Source: Nocardia xishanensis NBRC 101358 (GTDB taxonomy: Bacteria > Actinomycetota > Actinomycetes > Mycobacteriales > Mycobacteriaceae). From it: DNA of 64,000 nucleotides. A program made the position numbers and the translations under genes. The stretch's first letter is position 1. Each line of letters begins with the position of its first letter. Location of the stretch: NCBI RefSeq assembly GCF_001613365.1, contig NZ_BDCF01000030.1, positions 29,760 through 93,759 on the forward strand, in the 5' to 3' direction. Shown one piece after another: positions 44,881-53,916 of the stretch. The notes beneath the pieces are model-generated. The model did not search any database. It saw only the letters and a list, made by a program, of their open reading frames with translations, and had not been told where the DNA came from.

Positions 44881-45856
44881 AAGAGGCTTCCGCGTCGGCG
44901 GCGGCGAGGACCTTGCGCGAGTTCTCGACGTCGCGGCCCATCGCCTCGATGAGGTCGTGCATGGTGTCGAACTTGCGCATGCCGCGCAGGTGCTCGACGA
45001 AGTCCACCGCGACGTGCTGACCGTAGAGGTCGGCCTCGCCGTCGATGACGTACGCCTCGACGGTGCGGGCGCGACCGGAGAACGTCGGGTTGGTGCCGAC
45101 CGAGATGGCGGCCATCGCCCGCTCGCCGGGGGTGACGGTGCCGATCGTCGGACCGGGACCGAGCACCGTGAACCAACCCGCGTATACGCCGTCTGCCGGG
45201 ATCGCCGCGTGCATGGGCGGCGCCACGTTGGCGGTGGGGAAGCCCAGTGCGCGTCCGCGTCCGTCGCCGTGCACGACCACGCCCTCGACGCGGTGCGGGC
45301 GGCCGAGCGCCTCGGCGGCCGCGGCCATATCGCCCGCGTCGACACAGGCCCTGATGTAGGTGGAGGAGAAGGTCACCGCGTGCTCGCCGAGCAGCGTCAC
45401 GCCGTCGACCTCGAAGCCGAAGCGCTCGCCGAGTTCACGCATGGTCTCGACGGTGCCAGCGGCCTTCTTGCCGAAGGTGAAGTTGTCGCCGACCACGACC
45501 TCGGTCACGTGCAGCCGCTCGACCAGCAGATCGTGCACGTAGCGCGCGGGGGTGAGCTTCATGAATTCCTGGGTGAACGGCATCACGCAGAACACGTCGA
45601 CGCCCAGTTCCTCGACCAGTTCCGCCCGCCGCGTCAGTGTGGTCAGCTGCGCCGGGTGCGAGCCGGGCCGCACCACCTCCATGGGGTGCGGGTCGAAGGT
45701 CATCAACACCGCGGGGACGCCGCGCGCGGCCGCGGACTTCACGGCCCGGCTGATCAACTGCGCGTGGCCGCGGTGCACTCCGTCGAACACGCCGATCGTG
45801 AGCACGCACCGTCCCCAGTCCGCGGGCACCTCGTCGAGGGATCGCCATCTCTGCAC
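44864..45856 (-). CDS. ribF: bifunctional riboflavin kinase/FAD synthetase
   Basis: The 330-aa protein combines an N-terminal FMN adenylyltransferase (TIGVFDGVHRGHAQLI; GDNFTFGKKAAG; STYIR) and a C-terminal riboflavin kinase (VVVHGDGRGRALGFPTANV; the PTAN motif). It makes FMN and then FAD from riboflavin. GTG start. The C-terminus ends in the 24-bp tandem repeat region, so the last few residues (EASSGTES) are probably variable. In mycobacteria ribF (Rv2786c) also precedes rpsO and the MntR-type regulator. Confidence 0.95.
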   Translation of the reverse strand: MQRWRSLDEVPADWGRCVLTIGVFDGVHRGHAQLISRAVKSAAARGVPAVLMTFDPHPMEVVRPGSHPAQLTTLTRRAELVEELGVDVFCVMPFTQEFMKLTPARYVHDLLVERLHVTEVVVGDNFTFGKKAAGTVETMRELGERFGFEVDGVTLLGEHAVTFSSTYIRACVDAGDMAAAAEALGRPHRVEGVVVHGDGRGRALGFPTANVAPPMHAAIPADGVYAGWFTVLGPGPTIGTVTPGERAMAAISVGTNPTFSGRARTVEAYVIDGEADLYGQHVAVDFVEHLRGMRKFDTMHDLIEAMGRDVENSRKVLAAADAEASSGTES

Positions 45857-45990
45857 GTTCGCAGCCTACGCAAGTCGGGGTGCGAACAGTATTCGGGCGT
45901 ACCAGATGTCACAGAACGCTTGCCGCCCCGTCACGCGGACATGCCCGATTCCTTCGATACTGCCCGGTCCGGCGTGCGATGTCGCGCGGG

Positions 45991-46380
45991 TCAGGACTCG
46001 GCGCGCAGGTACGTCAGCGCCGCGGGGACGCGGCGGTGGTCATCGGGTTCGAGCATCCTTCGGTCATGGGCCGCAGGACTTCTCGTTCGCGCGGCGAGAG
46101 TTCGTCGAGCGGGCGGTGGCCACGGTGCGGCCTGCTGACGAGGCGGATGACGAGTTCGGGATCGATCGCCGATCCGCCGCGGGCGCCCCGGCGCAGCGCG
46201 GCGACGAAGTCGTCGATGCCGGAGAGCCGGTCCTCGCGCGGGTAGCCGAGGTGCTCCGCGCCGCCGCGCAGCAGGTCGGTCCCGTCACCGGCTCGGCCCG
46301 CTACTTCGATGCCATCGCCTTGGAGCAGCCGGGCGACCCGGTCCTGACCCGGCCATCGGCTTTCGCGGTCGTGCCGCACC
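45991..46380 (-). pseudogene. broken NarL/LuxR-family response regulator
   Basis: A decayed response-regulator gene reads, in one frame, DRVARLLQGDGIEVAGRAGDGTDLLRG, then jumps over most of the receiver to LGYPREDRLSGIDDFVAALRR, SAIDPELVIRLVSRP and LDELSPREREVL. In another frame it ends DDHRRVPAALTYLRAES, the typical C-terminus of such regulators. So the phospho-acceptor part is deleted, the HTH is truncated after MTEGCSN, and a frameshift separates the tail. The start is missing. No intact paralogue is nearby. Confidence 0.8.
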
Positions 46381-46525
46381 GGATGACGCGCTCGATCCGG
46401 CGCACGTCGACCTGCGGATTCTTCCGGTACGTTGCACGCGGGCGACATGGCCGCGACCGGCGAGAACACGAGCGGTGAACGAGTTCGCCGCATCCCGGTG
46501 TCCGACTGTGTGAATCGGGACCGAT

Positions 46526-47296
46526 GTGCATAAGCTCGGGTATGTGCCTGGTAAACGAGATATCGCTACCCGCCGCGAGCTGAGCGACAGCGCCGCGCCG
46601 GGCGAGCCGAGCGGCAGCACCGCGACCCTGGCGCCGGAGCTGACGTCGGTCGCCCAGGACTACCTGAAGGTCATCTGGACCGCACAGGAGTGGTCGCAGG
46701 AGAAGGTGTCGACCAAGCTGCTGGCCGAGCGCATCGGCGTCTCGGCCTCCACCGTCTCCGAAGCCGTGCGCAAACTCGCCGATCAGGGCTTGGTCGAGCA
46801 CGCCAGGTACGGCTCGATCACGCTCACCGAGCACGGCCGCCGCGCCGCGGTCGCCATGGTGCGCAGGCACCGGCTGATCGAGACGTTCCTGGTCAACGAG
46901 CTCGGCTACGGCTGGGACGAGGTGCACGACGAGGCCGAGGTGCTCGAGCACGCCGTCTCCGAACTGCTGATGGCCCGCATCGACGCCAAACTCGGCTATC
47001 CGGACCGCGACCCGCACGGCGACCCCATCCCGTCGGTGGACGGCGCGGTCCCGACACCACCCGCGCGCCAGCTCAGCGATTTCCAGGCGGGCCAGTCGGG
47101 CCGGGTCGCCCGCATCTCCGATTCCGATCCGGACATGCTGCGCTACTTCGACTCCGTCGGCATCGCGCTGGACACCGCCATCGCCGTGGTCGAACGCCGC
47201 GACTTCGCGGGCACCATCGCCATCCGCATCGGCGACGGCAGCGCCACCACCGACCTCGGCCGCCCGGCCGCCGAGGCCATCTGGCTCACCACCTGA
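46526..47296 (+). CDS. mntR: DtxR/MntR-type metal-dependent repressor
   Basis: The ~256-aa protein has a DtxR-type winged helix (VAQDYLKVIWTAQEWSQEKVSTKLLAERIGVSASTVSEAVRKLADQGLVEH), a dimerisation/metal domain (MVRRHRLIETFLVNELGYGWDEVHDEAEVLEHAVS) with metal-binding His/Glu/Asp, and a C-terminal SH3-like FeoA domain. It corresponds to Rv2788 (SirR/MntR), a manganese-sensing regulator. The N-terminal ~40 residues are extra; GTG at 46526 or 46544 may be the start. Confidence 0.9.
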   Translation: MHKLGYVPGKRDIATRRELSDSAAPGEPSGSTATLAPELTSVAQDYLKVIWTAQEWSQEKVSTKLLAERIGVSASTVSEAVRKLADQGLVEHARYGSITLTEHGRRAAVAMVRRHRLIETFLVNELGYGWDEVHDEAEVLEHAVSELLMARIDAKLGYPDRDPHGDPIPSVDGAVPTPPARQLSDFQAGQSGRVARISDSDPDMLRYFDSVGIALDTAIAVVERRDFAGTIAIRIGDGSATTDLGRPAAEAIWLTT

Positions 47297-47641
47297 TCCG
47301 CTGCCTCGCAAGGCAATTCGACGCCTCACAGGGGCTGGCGCGGGAAACTCTGTGAGGACACGTCAGCAGGGGTGGAAATAGCGTTCGAGAGAATATCGCG
47401 CTCGGCCGTATCGCAGGGCCGCATCTGGTGCACGCTGACCGGGACGTCGGGGACCGCCACGCCGCCCAGCGTCACGGTCTCGATGACGGCGGTGCCGTGC
47501 ACGGCTGATGCCGACGGTCGCGGTGTGGGAGCGGGCGACGGCGTCGCTGAGAGGCACGTCCCACGCCGCCAGGCACCAGCGGCGAACCGACCAGCGAGGT
47601 CGAGCCCGCCGCCGTGACCGGTCCGTCCGACTTGCGGCTGT
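47297..47641 (-). other. 345-bp gap, possibly a decayed gene
   Basis: No intact ORF is convincing. On the minus strand, three frames in succession look protein-like: GPVTAAGSTSLVGSPLVPGG, then AWDVPLSDAVARSHTATVG, then VHGTAVIETVTLGGVAVP. This would fit a gene disrupted by two frameshifts. I recognise no family. An 8-bp inverted repeat (CCTCACAG) lies at 47324-47357. Confidence 0.3.
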
Positions 47642-48751
47642 CTAGCTCGCCGCATCCAGAACACGGACCGTGGCTGCGGCCGTGAGGGGTTCGCGATGTT
47701 CGGTGAAGAGCTTGGCGACCAGTTCCCCGCGGCTGGTGACGCCGACCTTGTCGAAGATCGACTTCAGGTGGTCGCGCACCGTGTGCGGGGAGAGGAACAG
47801 CCGCGCGGCGATGTCGGCGGTGGGCAGGCCGCGGGCGACGTGTTCGGTCACCTCGAGTTCCCTCGGGGTGAGTTCGTAGGCGGCGACGATCAGCTCGGCC
47901 ACCTCGGCGGGCTTGGCCGGTTCGATCACCAGAGCCGTTGTGCCCGTGCGCCCTTCGGCGTCACGTAGGCAGGTCGCGTGGCACACCAGCCAGCGACCCG
48001 CGGTGGTGCGCACCCGGATCCGCGAGGCCGCTCCGGTGAGCCGGGCGCGCCCCGCCGTGCTGAGGATCCAGACCGGCAGCGGGAGATCGATACCGAGCGG
48101 CGTCTGTGTGGCGGGGCCGCGCGGCATCTCGGCCAGCAGCTCGCGGGCCTCGTCGTTGAGGGACAGCAGTTCGCCGCCGGCGCCGAACAGCAGCAGGCCG
48201 GGTGCGGCGGCGAGCGCGGACGGCGGCGTCCGGCCGGGCAGCGCGAAGGCGCGCAACCGCTGCGCCATCGGCGCGCAGAGGGCTTGGACCAGGGCGATGT
48301 CCTCGGCGCGGAACGGCGGCCTGCCCCGCTCACGGAACAGGCTCAGCTGACCCCACGGCTGCCCGTCCACCCGGAATACCGCGCGCAACTCGTCGTCGAA
48401 CCCGCGCGGGCGCATGAAGCTGCGGTACAACGGGCTCAACGTCGGCCGGTCTCCCGTCACCGCCCGCAGCCCGGCCACCGGGACCTTCGCCACCGCGAGA
48501 TCGCGGAACAGATTCACGTGCTCGGCGAAAAGCTCTGATTCCCAGTAGATTCCACAGCCGCCCTCGTGCAGATTCTCGACCCGCACCGGGGCCGTGGTGA
48601 GCCCGTTGACCGGATCGGTGGCCACCCATACGGCGGCGTCGAACGGCGCGATCCGCCGCAGGCGGGCCGATGCGTCGGCGAACAGCGCGTGCGCGTCGGG
48701 CGCCGTGGCGATGCCTGCGAGCAGGGCGTCGAGCGCGGTCGTCGTGGTCAT
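47642..48751 (-). CDS. stand-alone LuxR-family regulator
   Basis: The 369-aa protein lacks a receiver domain. Residues ~1-280 form a mixed alpha/beta region with GAF/PAS-like features (LLLFGAGGELLSLNDEARELLA is PAS-like). A C-terminal LuxR helix-turn-helix follows (LTPRELEVTEHVARGLPTADIAARLFLSPHTVRDHLKSIFDKVGV). The second ATG (48751), with GAGG nine bases upstream, is preferred over 48760. Divergent from the FAD-binding gene, which may be its target. Effector unknown. Confidence 0.85.
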   Translation of the reverse strand: MTTTTALDALLAGIATAPDAHALFADASARLRRIAPFDAAVWVATDPVNGLTTAPVRVENLHEGGCGIYWESELFAEHVNLFRDLAVAKVPVAGLRAVTGDRPTLSPLYRSFMRPRGFDDELRAVFRVDGQPWGQLSLFRERGRPPFRAEDIALVQALCAPMAQRLRAFALPGRTPPSALAAAPGLLLFGAGGELLSLNDEARELLAEMPRGPATQTPLGIDLPLPVWILSTAGRARLTGAASRIRVRTTAGRWLVCHATCLRDAEGRTGTTALVIEPAKPAEVAELIVAAYELTPRELEVTEHVARGLPTADIAARLFLSPHTVRDHLKSIFDKVGVTSRGELVAKLFTEHREPLTAAATVRVLDAAS

Positions 48752-49096
48752 GCGTGTCATCCTCGGCCGCCTGTCGCGCGCTCGCCATCCCACATATGAG
48801 GGGTAAGCGCCGGGCGCGCGGCGAAATTCCAGCACCGCGGAGACCTGCGACGCGGGCTCGAACCTTCGATCGCACCGCACAGGCGGGAACCCTCGCTCGC
48901 GGATATCCCACGCATGCCACGCGGCTCACCGCTGCCGACTCCTGAACCAGGCGCTGCGGTCCCCAGAGCTGCGGTCCCCATAGACGAGCAAGCCCTATAT
49001 CGCGGTCCACGGCGGCGAACCCCTCGATCGCGGGATGTTCCGCGCCGCCGAACCCCGCGACGCTGGGTGCCGCACACACGAAACCGAAGGAGCCCC
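48752..49096. other. divergent promoter region with short repeats
   Basis: The 345 bp between the LuxR-type and FAD-protein genes hold no gene I can support. A 13-bp tandem repeat GCTGCGGTCCCCA occurs at 48953 and 48968, and an imperfect direct repeat near 49010 and 49046 (CGAACCCC...GCGG). Promoters for both genes probably lie here. Confidence 0.5.
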
Positions 49097-50548
49097 ATGC
49101 ACATCGGAATCATCGGAGCGGGCGCGGCCGCCGTCGCCCTGCTCGACGCGCTGGCCCTTTCCGACGACAAGCCGAGCGGCGTGACCGTGTTCGACAGCGC
49201 GCCAGCGCTCTGGCGGGGCCGCCCGTACCAGCCCGACCTCGACACGGTGCGGGTGAACGCGCCGCCGCCCATCATGTCGATCCGCGCGGGCGATCCCGGG
49301 CACTACCAGCGCTGGCTGGCGGATCGCGACGTCACCGGCTACCTCGACGAAGGACTCGGCCAGCCGCTCGTTCCACGCGCGGTCTACGGCGAGTATCTCG
49401 AAGACACCGCGCGCGACGCGATCGCACGACTGGGTCACGCGGGTTGCCCTGTCCGCGTGGAGCGTTCGGCCGTCACCGGCTTCTCCCGCGACGGTCGGGC
49501 CGTATTACACACTGCGGGAGGCGATCACGCCCCGGTGGACCGGGCTGTCCTGGCGGTCGGCAGCGGCGGACCGCGCGATCACTACGGGCTGACCGGCGCA
49601 CCCGGTTACATCGACGAACCCTATCCCCTCGCCAACACCGCGGCCGGACTCCCGGCACACCACCACGTCGCCGTCATCGGCAGTGGCCTGACCGCGGTGG
49701 ACATCGCCGTCACCCTGGCGGCGCACGGGCACACCGGGCCGATCACGCTGCTCTCGCGCACCGGTCAGCTCCCCTTCGTTCAGCAGCGTCCGGTTCGGTT
49801 GGACCCGCTGCACCTGACGCCCGCGGCGGTGCGGGCCGCCGCCGCCGAGCACGGCGACCTACCCTTCGCTCACCTGGTTTCGCTCATGCGCACCGAACTT
49901 GCCGAGCTGGGACAGGATTTCGACACCTTCGCCGCCGAGATCACCGGCTCCGAGGATCCGGTGGCCCGCCTGCGCCGTCAACTCGGGGCGGTCGACGCAT
50001 CGCATCACGGACGCCGCCTGCTGGCCATGGTCATCCGCACCGTCGGCCCGACCGCCTGGCCGCTGCTGGCGGAGCGCGACCGAGAGATGTTGCGCACCGG
50101 CTACTTCCGCACCATCAACGGCCTCAGCTCGCCGATGGTCCCGCACAACGCGCGCATCGTGCTGCGGCTGCTCGATTCCGGACAGCTGCGGTCGCGTTCG
50201 GGCGTCACCAAGATCGAGGCGCGCTCCGGCGGCGGGTTCACCGTGCACGACGCGGGAAACTGGTCCGCGGACAACGTGTTCGACGCGGTCAATCCGCCCG
50301 CCTACACGACGCCGGCGCAAGCCCAGCCGTTGATCGGCTCCTTGCTCGCCGTGGGAGCCGCCGAATCGCATCCGGCGGGCGGCGTGCGCGCGGAATCCGG
50401 CACCCGCCGCCTGTTGGTCGGCGGCATACCCGATCCCACCTGGCATGTGCTCGGCAATCTCGCGGCCGACTCGATGTTCATCGCGACCAACCCGCCGGGG
50501 CTGGCGGTCGAGGCGGCCGGACTGGTCAGGAGCTTGTTCGGCGGGTGA
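49097..50548 (+). CDS. FAD/NAD(P)-binding protein
   Basis: The 483-aa protein starts at ATG with AAGGAG upstream. It has a Rossmann FAD motif (MHIGIIGAGAAAVALLDALA), a second dinucleotide site (HHVAVIGSGLTAVDIAVTLA), and the sequence NAPPPIMSIRAGDPGHYQRWL. It resembles the FAD-NAD(P)-binding (NAD_binding_9, HpnW-like) family of putative monooxygenases or oxidoreductases. The C-terminal part ends ADSMFIATNPPGLAVEAAGLVRSLF. Substrate unknown; it may be under control of the divergent LuxR-type gene. Confidence 0.85.
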   Translation: MHIGIIGAGAAAVALLDALALSDDKPSGVTVFDSAPALWRGRPYQPDLDTVRVNAPPPIMSIRAGDPGHYQRWLADRDVTGYLDEGLGQPLVPRAVYGEYLEDTARDAIARLGHAGCPVRVERSAVTGFSRDGRAVLHTAGGDHAPVDRAVLAVGSGGPRDHYGLTGAPGYIDEPYPLANTAAGLPAHHHVAVIGSGLTAVDIAVTLAAHGHTGPITLLSRTGQLPFVQQRPVRLDPLHLTPAAVRAAAAEHGDLPFAHLVSLMRTELAELGQDFDTFAAEITGSEDPVARLRRQLGAVDASHHGRRLLAMVIRTVGPTAWPLLAERDREMLRTGYFRTINGLSSPMVPHNARIVLRLLDSGQLRSRSGVTKIEARSGGGFTVHDAGNWSADNVFDAVNPPAYTTPAQAQPLIGSLLAVGAAESHPAGGVRAESGTRRLLVGGIPDPTWHVLGNLAADSMFIATNPPGLAVEAAGLVRSLFGG

Positions 50549-50589
50549 CGAGTGGTTTTCGGGGGTTCCTGGGCCGAGCCGGACCCGGA

Positions 50590-51012
50590 CTACCGCGCGA
50601 GTTCGTCCAGCAGAGCGCGGAATTCGACCGGTGACAGGTAGCCATCGGCGTCGCGGTCGGCGGCGGCGAGCAGGTCGGCGGCGGGGACGTCGATGCGACC
50701 CTCACCGACGTGCCGGATGAGGGATTCGAGTTCCTCGACGGAGATGCGCCCGTCGCCGTTGGTGTCGAAGACGCGGAAGGCGGCGTCGGCGTCGGTCACC
50801 TCGAGGCGTCCGGTCACCAAGGCCGCGTCGAATTCGGCCTTGGAGACCAGGAAGTCGCCGTTGGTGTCGGCCGCGGCGACCAGTCGCTCGACGGCGTCGG
50901 AATCGACTTCGAGCCCGAGCGCGCGGATGCCGTCGGTGATGTCCTGCACGGAGACGAGCCCGTCGCCGTCGCTGTCCCACAGCTCGAACGTATCGACCGT
51001 TTGTTCATTCAT
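50590..51012 (-). CDS. four-EF-hand calcium-binding protein
   Basis: The 140-aa protein has four EF-hand loops: DSDGDGLVSVQD, DTNGDFLVSKAE, DTNGDGRISVEE and DRDADGYLSPVE, each with Asp at positions 1, 3 and mostly 5 and Glu/Asp at position 12. It should bind calcium, like calerythrin-type actinobacterial proteins. GTG-independent: the ATG at 51012 gives a clean N-terminus (MNEQTVDTFELW), with in-frame codons upstream poorly coding. Partner unknown. Confidence 0.92.
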   Translation of the reverse strand: MNEQTVDTFELWDSDGDGLVSVQDITDGIRALGLEVDSDAVERLVAAADTNGDFLVSKAEFDAALVTGRLEVTDADAAFRVFDTNGDGRISVEELESLIRHVGEGRIDVPAADLLAAADRDADGYLSPVEFRALLDELAR

Positions 51013-51153
51013 GCCCACTGCCTTCCCACGGCCGCCGACGCTTTCGAACGACGAGCCCACGACCACTGTACGGTTCGCGCTCGATTCGGTTGTCGGCCTG
51101 CGGGTTCGGCGTTGAGGGAAGGACCTCGCCACCGAACCGTTCCGGTGCGCGCG

Positions 51154-52080
51154 TCAGTCGACCAGGCCGCGCGGGCGGATCACGAAGACCGGCGAGGAAC
51201 GCTTGCCCTTCTCCTCGAGCAACGCGATGGCCGTGCCGTCGGCGGTGAGCGCGGCGTGCACGCCCGCGATGCCGATCGGGTCCAACCACCGTCCGTCCCG
51301 GAGGGATTCGGCTTCCCGCTCGTCGATGGTGCGGTGCGGGAACGCGATTCGGACGGCCTCGTCGATACCGAGGTTCAGGGTGGAATCCTCGGCGAGCTCG
51401 TCCAGCGTCCTGGCGTGCTGGAGGGTGAAGGGGCCGACCCTGGTGCGGCGCAGCGCGGTCAGGTGACCGCCGACCTCGAGCGCGGCCCCCAGATCGCGGG
51501 CCAGCGCGCGCACGTAGGTGCCGGACGAGCATTCGACCACGACATCGAGGTCGACGAACTCGCCGTCCGCGACATCGCGCCGGGCGAGCACATCGAAGCG
51601 GGACACGGTGACCGGCCGGGCGGCCAGGCGCACATCCTCACCCGCGCGATGGCGCGCGTAGGCGCGCTCGCCGTTCACCTTGATGGCGCTCACCGTGGCG
51701 GGAACCTGCTCGATATCACCGGTCAGCGCCGCGACTCGCGTGGCGATGTCGGCGTCGGTGAGGTGCGACGCCGAGGTGGTCGCCATGATCTCGCCCTCGG
51801 CGTCGTCGGTCGTTGTGGACTGGCCGAGCCGGATGGTCGCGAGGTAGGCCTTGGTGGTCAGCGTCAGCAGGCCGAGCAGCTTGGTGGCCCGTTCGACGCC
51901 GAGCACCAGCACGCCGGTCGCCATCGGGTCGAGCGTGCCCGCGTGCCCGACCTTCTTGGTGCGCAACAACTTCCGGCACTTGGCTACCACGTCGTGACTG
52001 GTCCAGCCGCCGTCCTTGTCGACGATCAGCAGGCCGCCGAGTACGTCGGGCCGCTGTGTCTGGGTGCTCGGTCCGGTCAT
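51154..52080 (-). CDS. truB: tRNA pseudouridine-55 synthase
   Basis: The 308-aa protein has the TruB catalytic motif HAGTLDPMATGVL (Asp in the TLDP segment), GGLLIVDKDGGWTSHDVV at the N-terminus, and a C-terminal PUA-like region (LEEKGKRSSPVFVI). It makes pseudouridine 55 in the T-loop of tRNAs. It shares one base with the stop of pptT upstream (TGATG), a tight translational coupling seen in mycobacteria (Rv2794c-Rv2793c). Confidence 0.96.
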   Translation of the reverse strand: MTGPSTQTQRPDVLGGLLIVDKDGGWTSHDVVAKCRKLLRTKKVGHAGTLDPMATGVLVLGVERATKLLGLLTLTTKAYLATIRLGQSTTTDDAEGEIMATTSASHLTDADIATRVAALTGDIEQVPATVSAIKVNGERAYARHRAGEDVRLAARPVTVSRFDVLARRDVADGEFVDLDVVVECSSGTYVRALARDLGAALEVGGHLTALRRTRVGPFTLQHARTLDELAEDSTLNLGIDEAVRIAFPHRTIDEREAESLRDGRWLDPIGIAGVHAALTADGTAIALLEEKGKRSSPVFVIRPRGLVD

Positions 52081-52748
52081 CAGCCGTGCGCGATCGCGGT
52101 CAGGATCAGCCCGTCGGCGATCATCCAGCGTCCGTCGAACGCGGTCAGCGGCAGTCCGCCGTCGTTGGTCTGGCCCGGTACGAGCAACTGGCTGTGGAAA
52201 GTGCCCGAGCCGGTGCCGTCGGCGTTCTCTTCGACGGTGAAGGTGATGTGCGCTTCCTCGAAACCGAGCCAGCGGGTGGTCAGCGGGAACCATGCCTTGT
52301 AGGTGGCCTCCTTAGCGCAGAACAACAGCCGATCCAGGTGCAGCCGAGAATCGGTGTCGCGCAACCAGTCCCGCTCGGCGGCCAGACTCACCGAATCGAG
52401 CACGCCGTCCGGCAGCGCGCCGTGCGGCTCGGCGTCGATGCCGACAGAGCGGAAGCGCATCTTGTGCGCCAGCGCGGCGGCGCGGTAGCCGTCGCAGTGC
52501 GTGAGGCTGCCCACGATGCCGCGCGGGAACACCGGAGCTCCCCGCTCGCCCTTGCCGATCGCGACCGGCGGCTCGCCGAGCTGCTCCAGGGCCAGCCGGG
52601 CGCAGTGCCTGGCGCCGATGAAGTCGCGCCGCCGCTTCTCCACCGACTTGGCGATGAGATGCTCTTCGGCCGGATGCGGCTTCAGATCCTCCGGGTACGC
52701 CACCAGCTCGGCCGAGGCGACATCACTGGGCAGAATGTTCTCGATCAT
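52080..52748 (-). CDS. pptT: 4'-phosphopantetheinyl transferase PptT
   Basis: The 222-residue Sfp-type transferase has the Mg-binding motif GIDAEPH and the WSxKEAxxK-like motif LLFCAKEATYKAW; the N-terminus (MIENILPSDVASAELV) is normal for PptT. It activates acyl- and peptidyl-carrier proteins for mycolic acid, polyketide and siderophore synthesis. It overlaps truB by one base and is preceded by a metallophosphoesterase gene, as in mycobacteria. Confidence 0.95.
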   Translation of the reverse strand: MIENILPSDVASAELVAYPEDLKPHPAEEHLIAKSVEKRRRDFIGARHCARLALEQLGEPPVAIGKGERGAPVFPRGIVGSLTHCDGYRAAALAHKMRFRSVGIDAEPHGALPDGVLDSVSLAAERDWLRDTDSRLHLDRLLFCAKEATYKAWFPLTTRWLGFEEAHITFTVEENADGTGSGTFHSQLLVPGQTNDGGLPLTAFDGRWMIADGLILTAIAHG

Positions 52749-52845
52749 CGACTCCGAGCCTAGTCGAGGCGGACCACCGCCTAGGCTCCAGCCGTACGCG
52801 CGGCGGGCAATCGACTCCGTCCGGCAGCGCGCGTCGGGGGCCGGT

Positions 52846-53811
52846 TCAGACGCCGCGGCGGCGCTGGGCGCGGCTGCGCATCTCGGCCGCCGCCGCCTCC
52901 ATCTCGGGGGTGACCTTGAAGTGGCCGCCCCACTTGTTCAGCGTGCCCGGCGGGTATTCCGGGGCGGGCAGGATCTGGCGCAGCAGCTTGTCCGGCAGGC
53001 CGCGGCGCTGCCATTCGCGCGGATAGCCGAGCGAGACCTCCTCGAACCGGACGCCGTCGTAGTAGGAGGTGCGCGGAATGTGCAGGTGCCCGTACACCGA
53101 GCACACCACGTTGTAGCTGGTGTGCCAGTCGGCCGTCAGATCGGTGCCGCACCACAGCGCGAACTCTGGATAGAAGAGCACGTCGGTGGGTTCGCGGACC
53201 AGCGGGAAGTGGTTGATCAACACCAGCGGCGTCTCCGGCGGCAGCGCGTCCAGCTTGCGCTTGGTGACCTGCACGCGGGCGTGGCACCAGGCGTCCCTGG
53301 TCAGATAGGGCTCCGAGGAGAGTAGGAACTCGTCGGTGGCGACCACATTGCGCTCCCGCGCGATGGCCAAGCCCTCGGCCTTGGTGGTGGCGCCCGCCGG
53401 CAGGAACGAGTAGTCGTAGAGCAGGAACATCGGCGCCAGCGTCACGGCGCCGCCGTGCGCCTCGCTGCCCGCGCCGCGCCACACCGGGAACGGATCCTCG
53501 GGCGTGACGACGTCCAGGTCGCGGCAGATCGACACCAGATAGTCGTAGCGCGCGACGCCGTGCATCTGCACGGGATCCTTCGCCGTTGTCCACAGCTCGT
53601 GGTTGCCCGGCACCCAGATCACCTTCGCGAACCGGCTGCGCAGCAGTTCCAGCGCCCATCGGATGTCTTCGGTCTTCTCGCCCACGTCACCGGCCACGAT
53701 CAGCCAGTCCTCCGGCGAGTCCGGCTGGATCTGTTCCACGATCGGCCGATTCCCCTGATGCCCGACGTGTACGTCGCTCACCGCCATCAACTTGGGTATC
53801 ACCAGACCCAC
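52846..53811 (-). CDS. metallophosphoesterase (Rv2795c-like)
   Basis: The 321-aa calcineurin-like phosphoesterase has metal motifs DVHVGH, GDVGE, GNHELW, LINHFPL and GHLHIP. It corresponds to Rv2795c, adjacent to pptT (in M. tuberculosis this product has been proposed to reverse PptT action as a phosphopantetheine hydrolase, PptH). GTG start at 53811. It forms a conserved unit with pptT and truB on this strand. Confidence 0.9.
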   Translation of the reverse strand: MGLVIPKLMAVSDVHVGHQGNRPIVEQIQPDSPEDWLIVAGDVGEKTEDIRWALELLRSRFAKVIWVPGNHELWTTAKDPVQMHGVARYDYLVSICRDLDVVTPEDPFPVWRGAGSEAHGGAVTLAPMFLLYDYSFLPAGATTKAEGLAIARERNVVATDEFLLSSEPYLTRDAWCHARVQVTKRKLDALPPETPLVLINHFPLVREPTDVLFYPEFALWCGTDLTADWHTSYNVVCSVYGHLHIPRTSYYDGVRFEEVSLGYPREWQRRGLPDKLLRQILPAPEYPPGTLNKWGGHFKVTPEMEAAAAEMRSRAQRRRGV

Positions 53812-53916
53812 CTTGTCACATCCGAGGCGACCACCGGCCGCCCGCCTCCATCGACACGATTCGTCCCCGATGCGAACACCTCGGGTGCGCGCGACATTCC
53901 GGCGGGCAGCGTCGCG

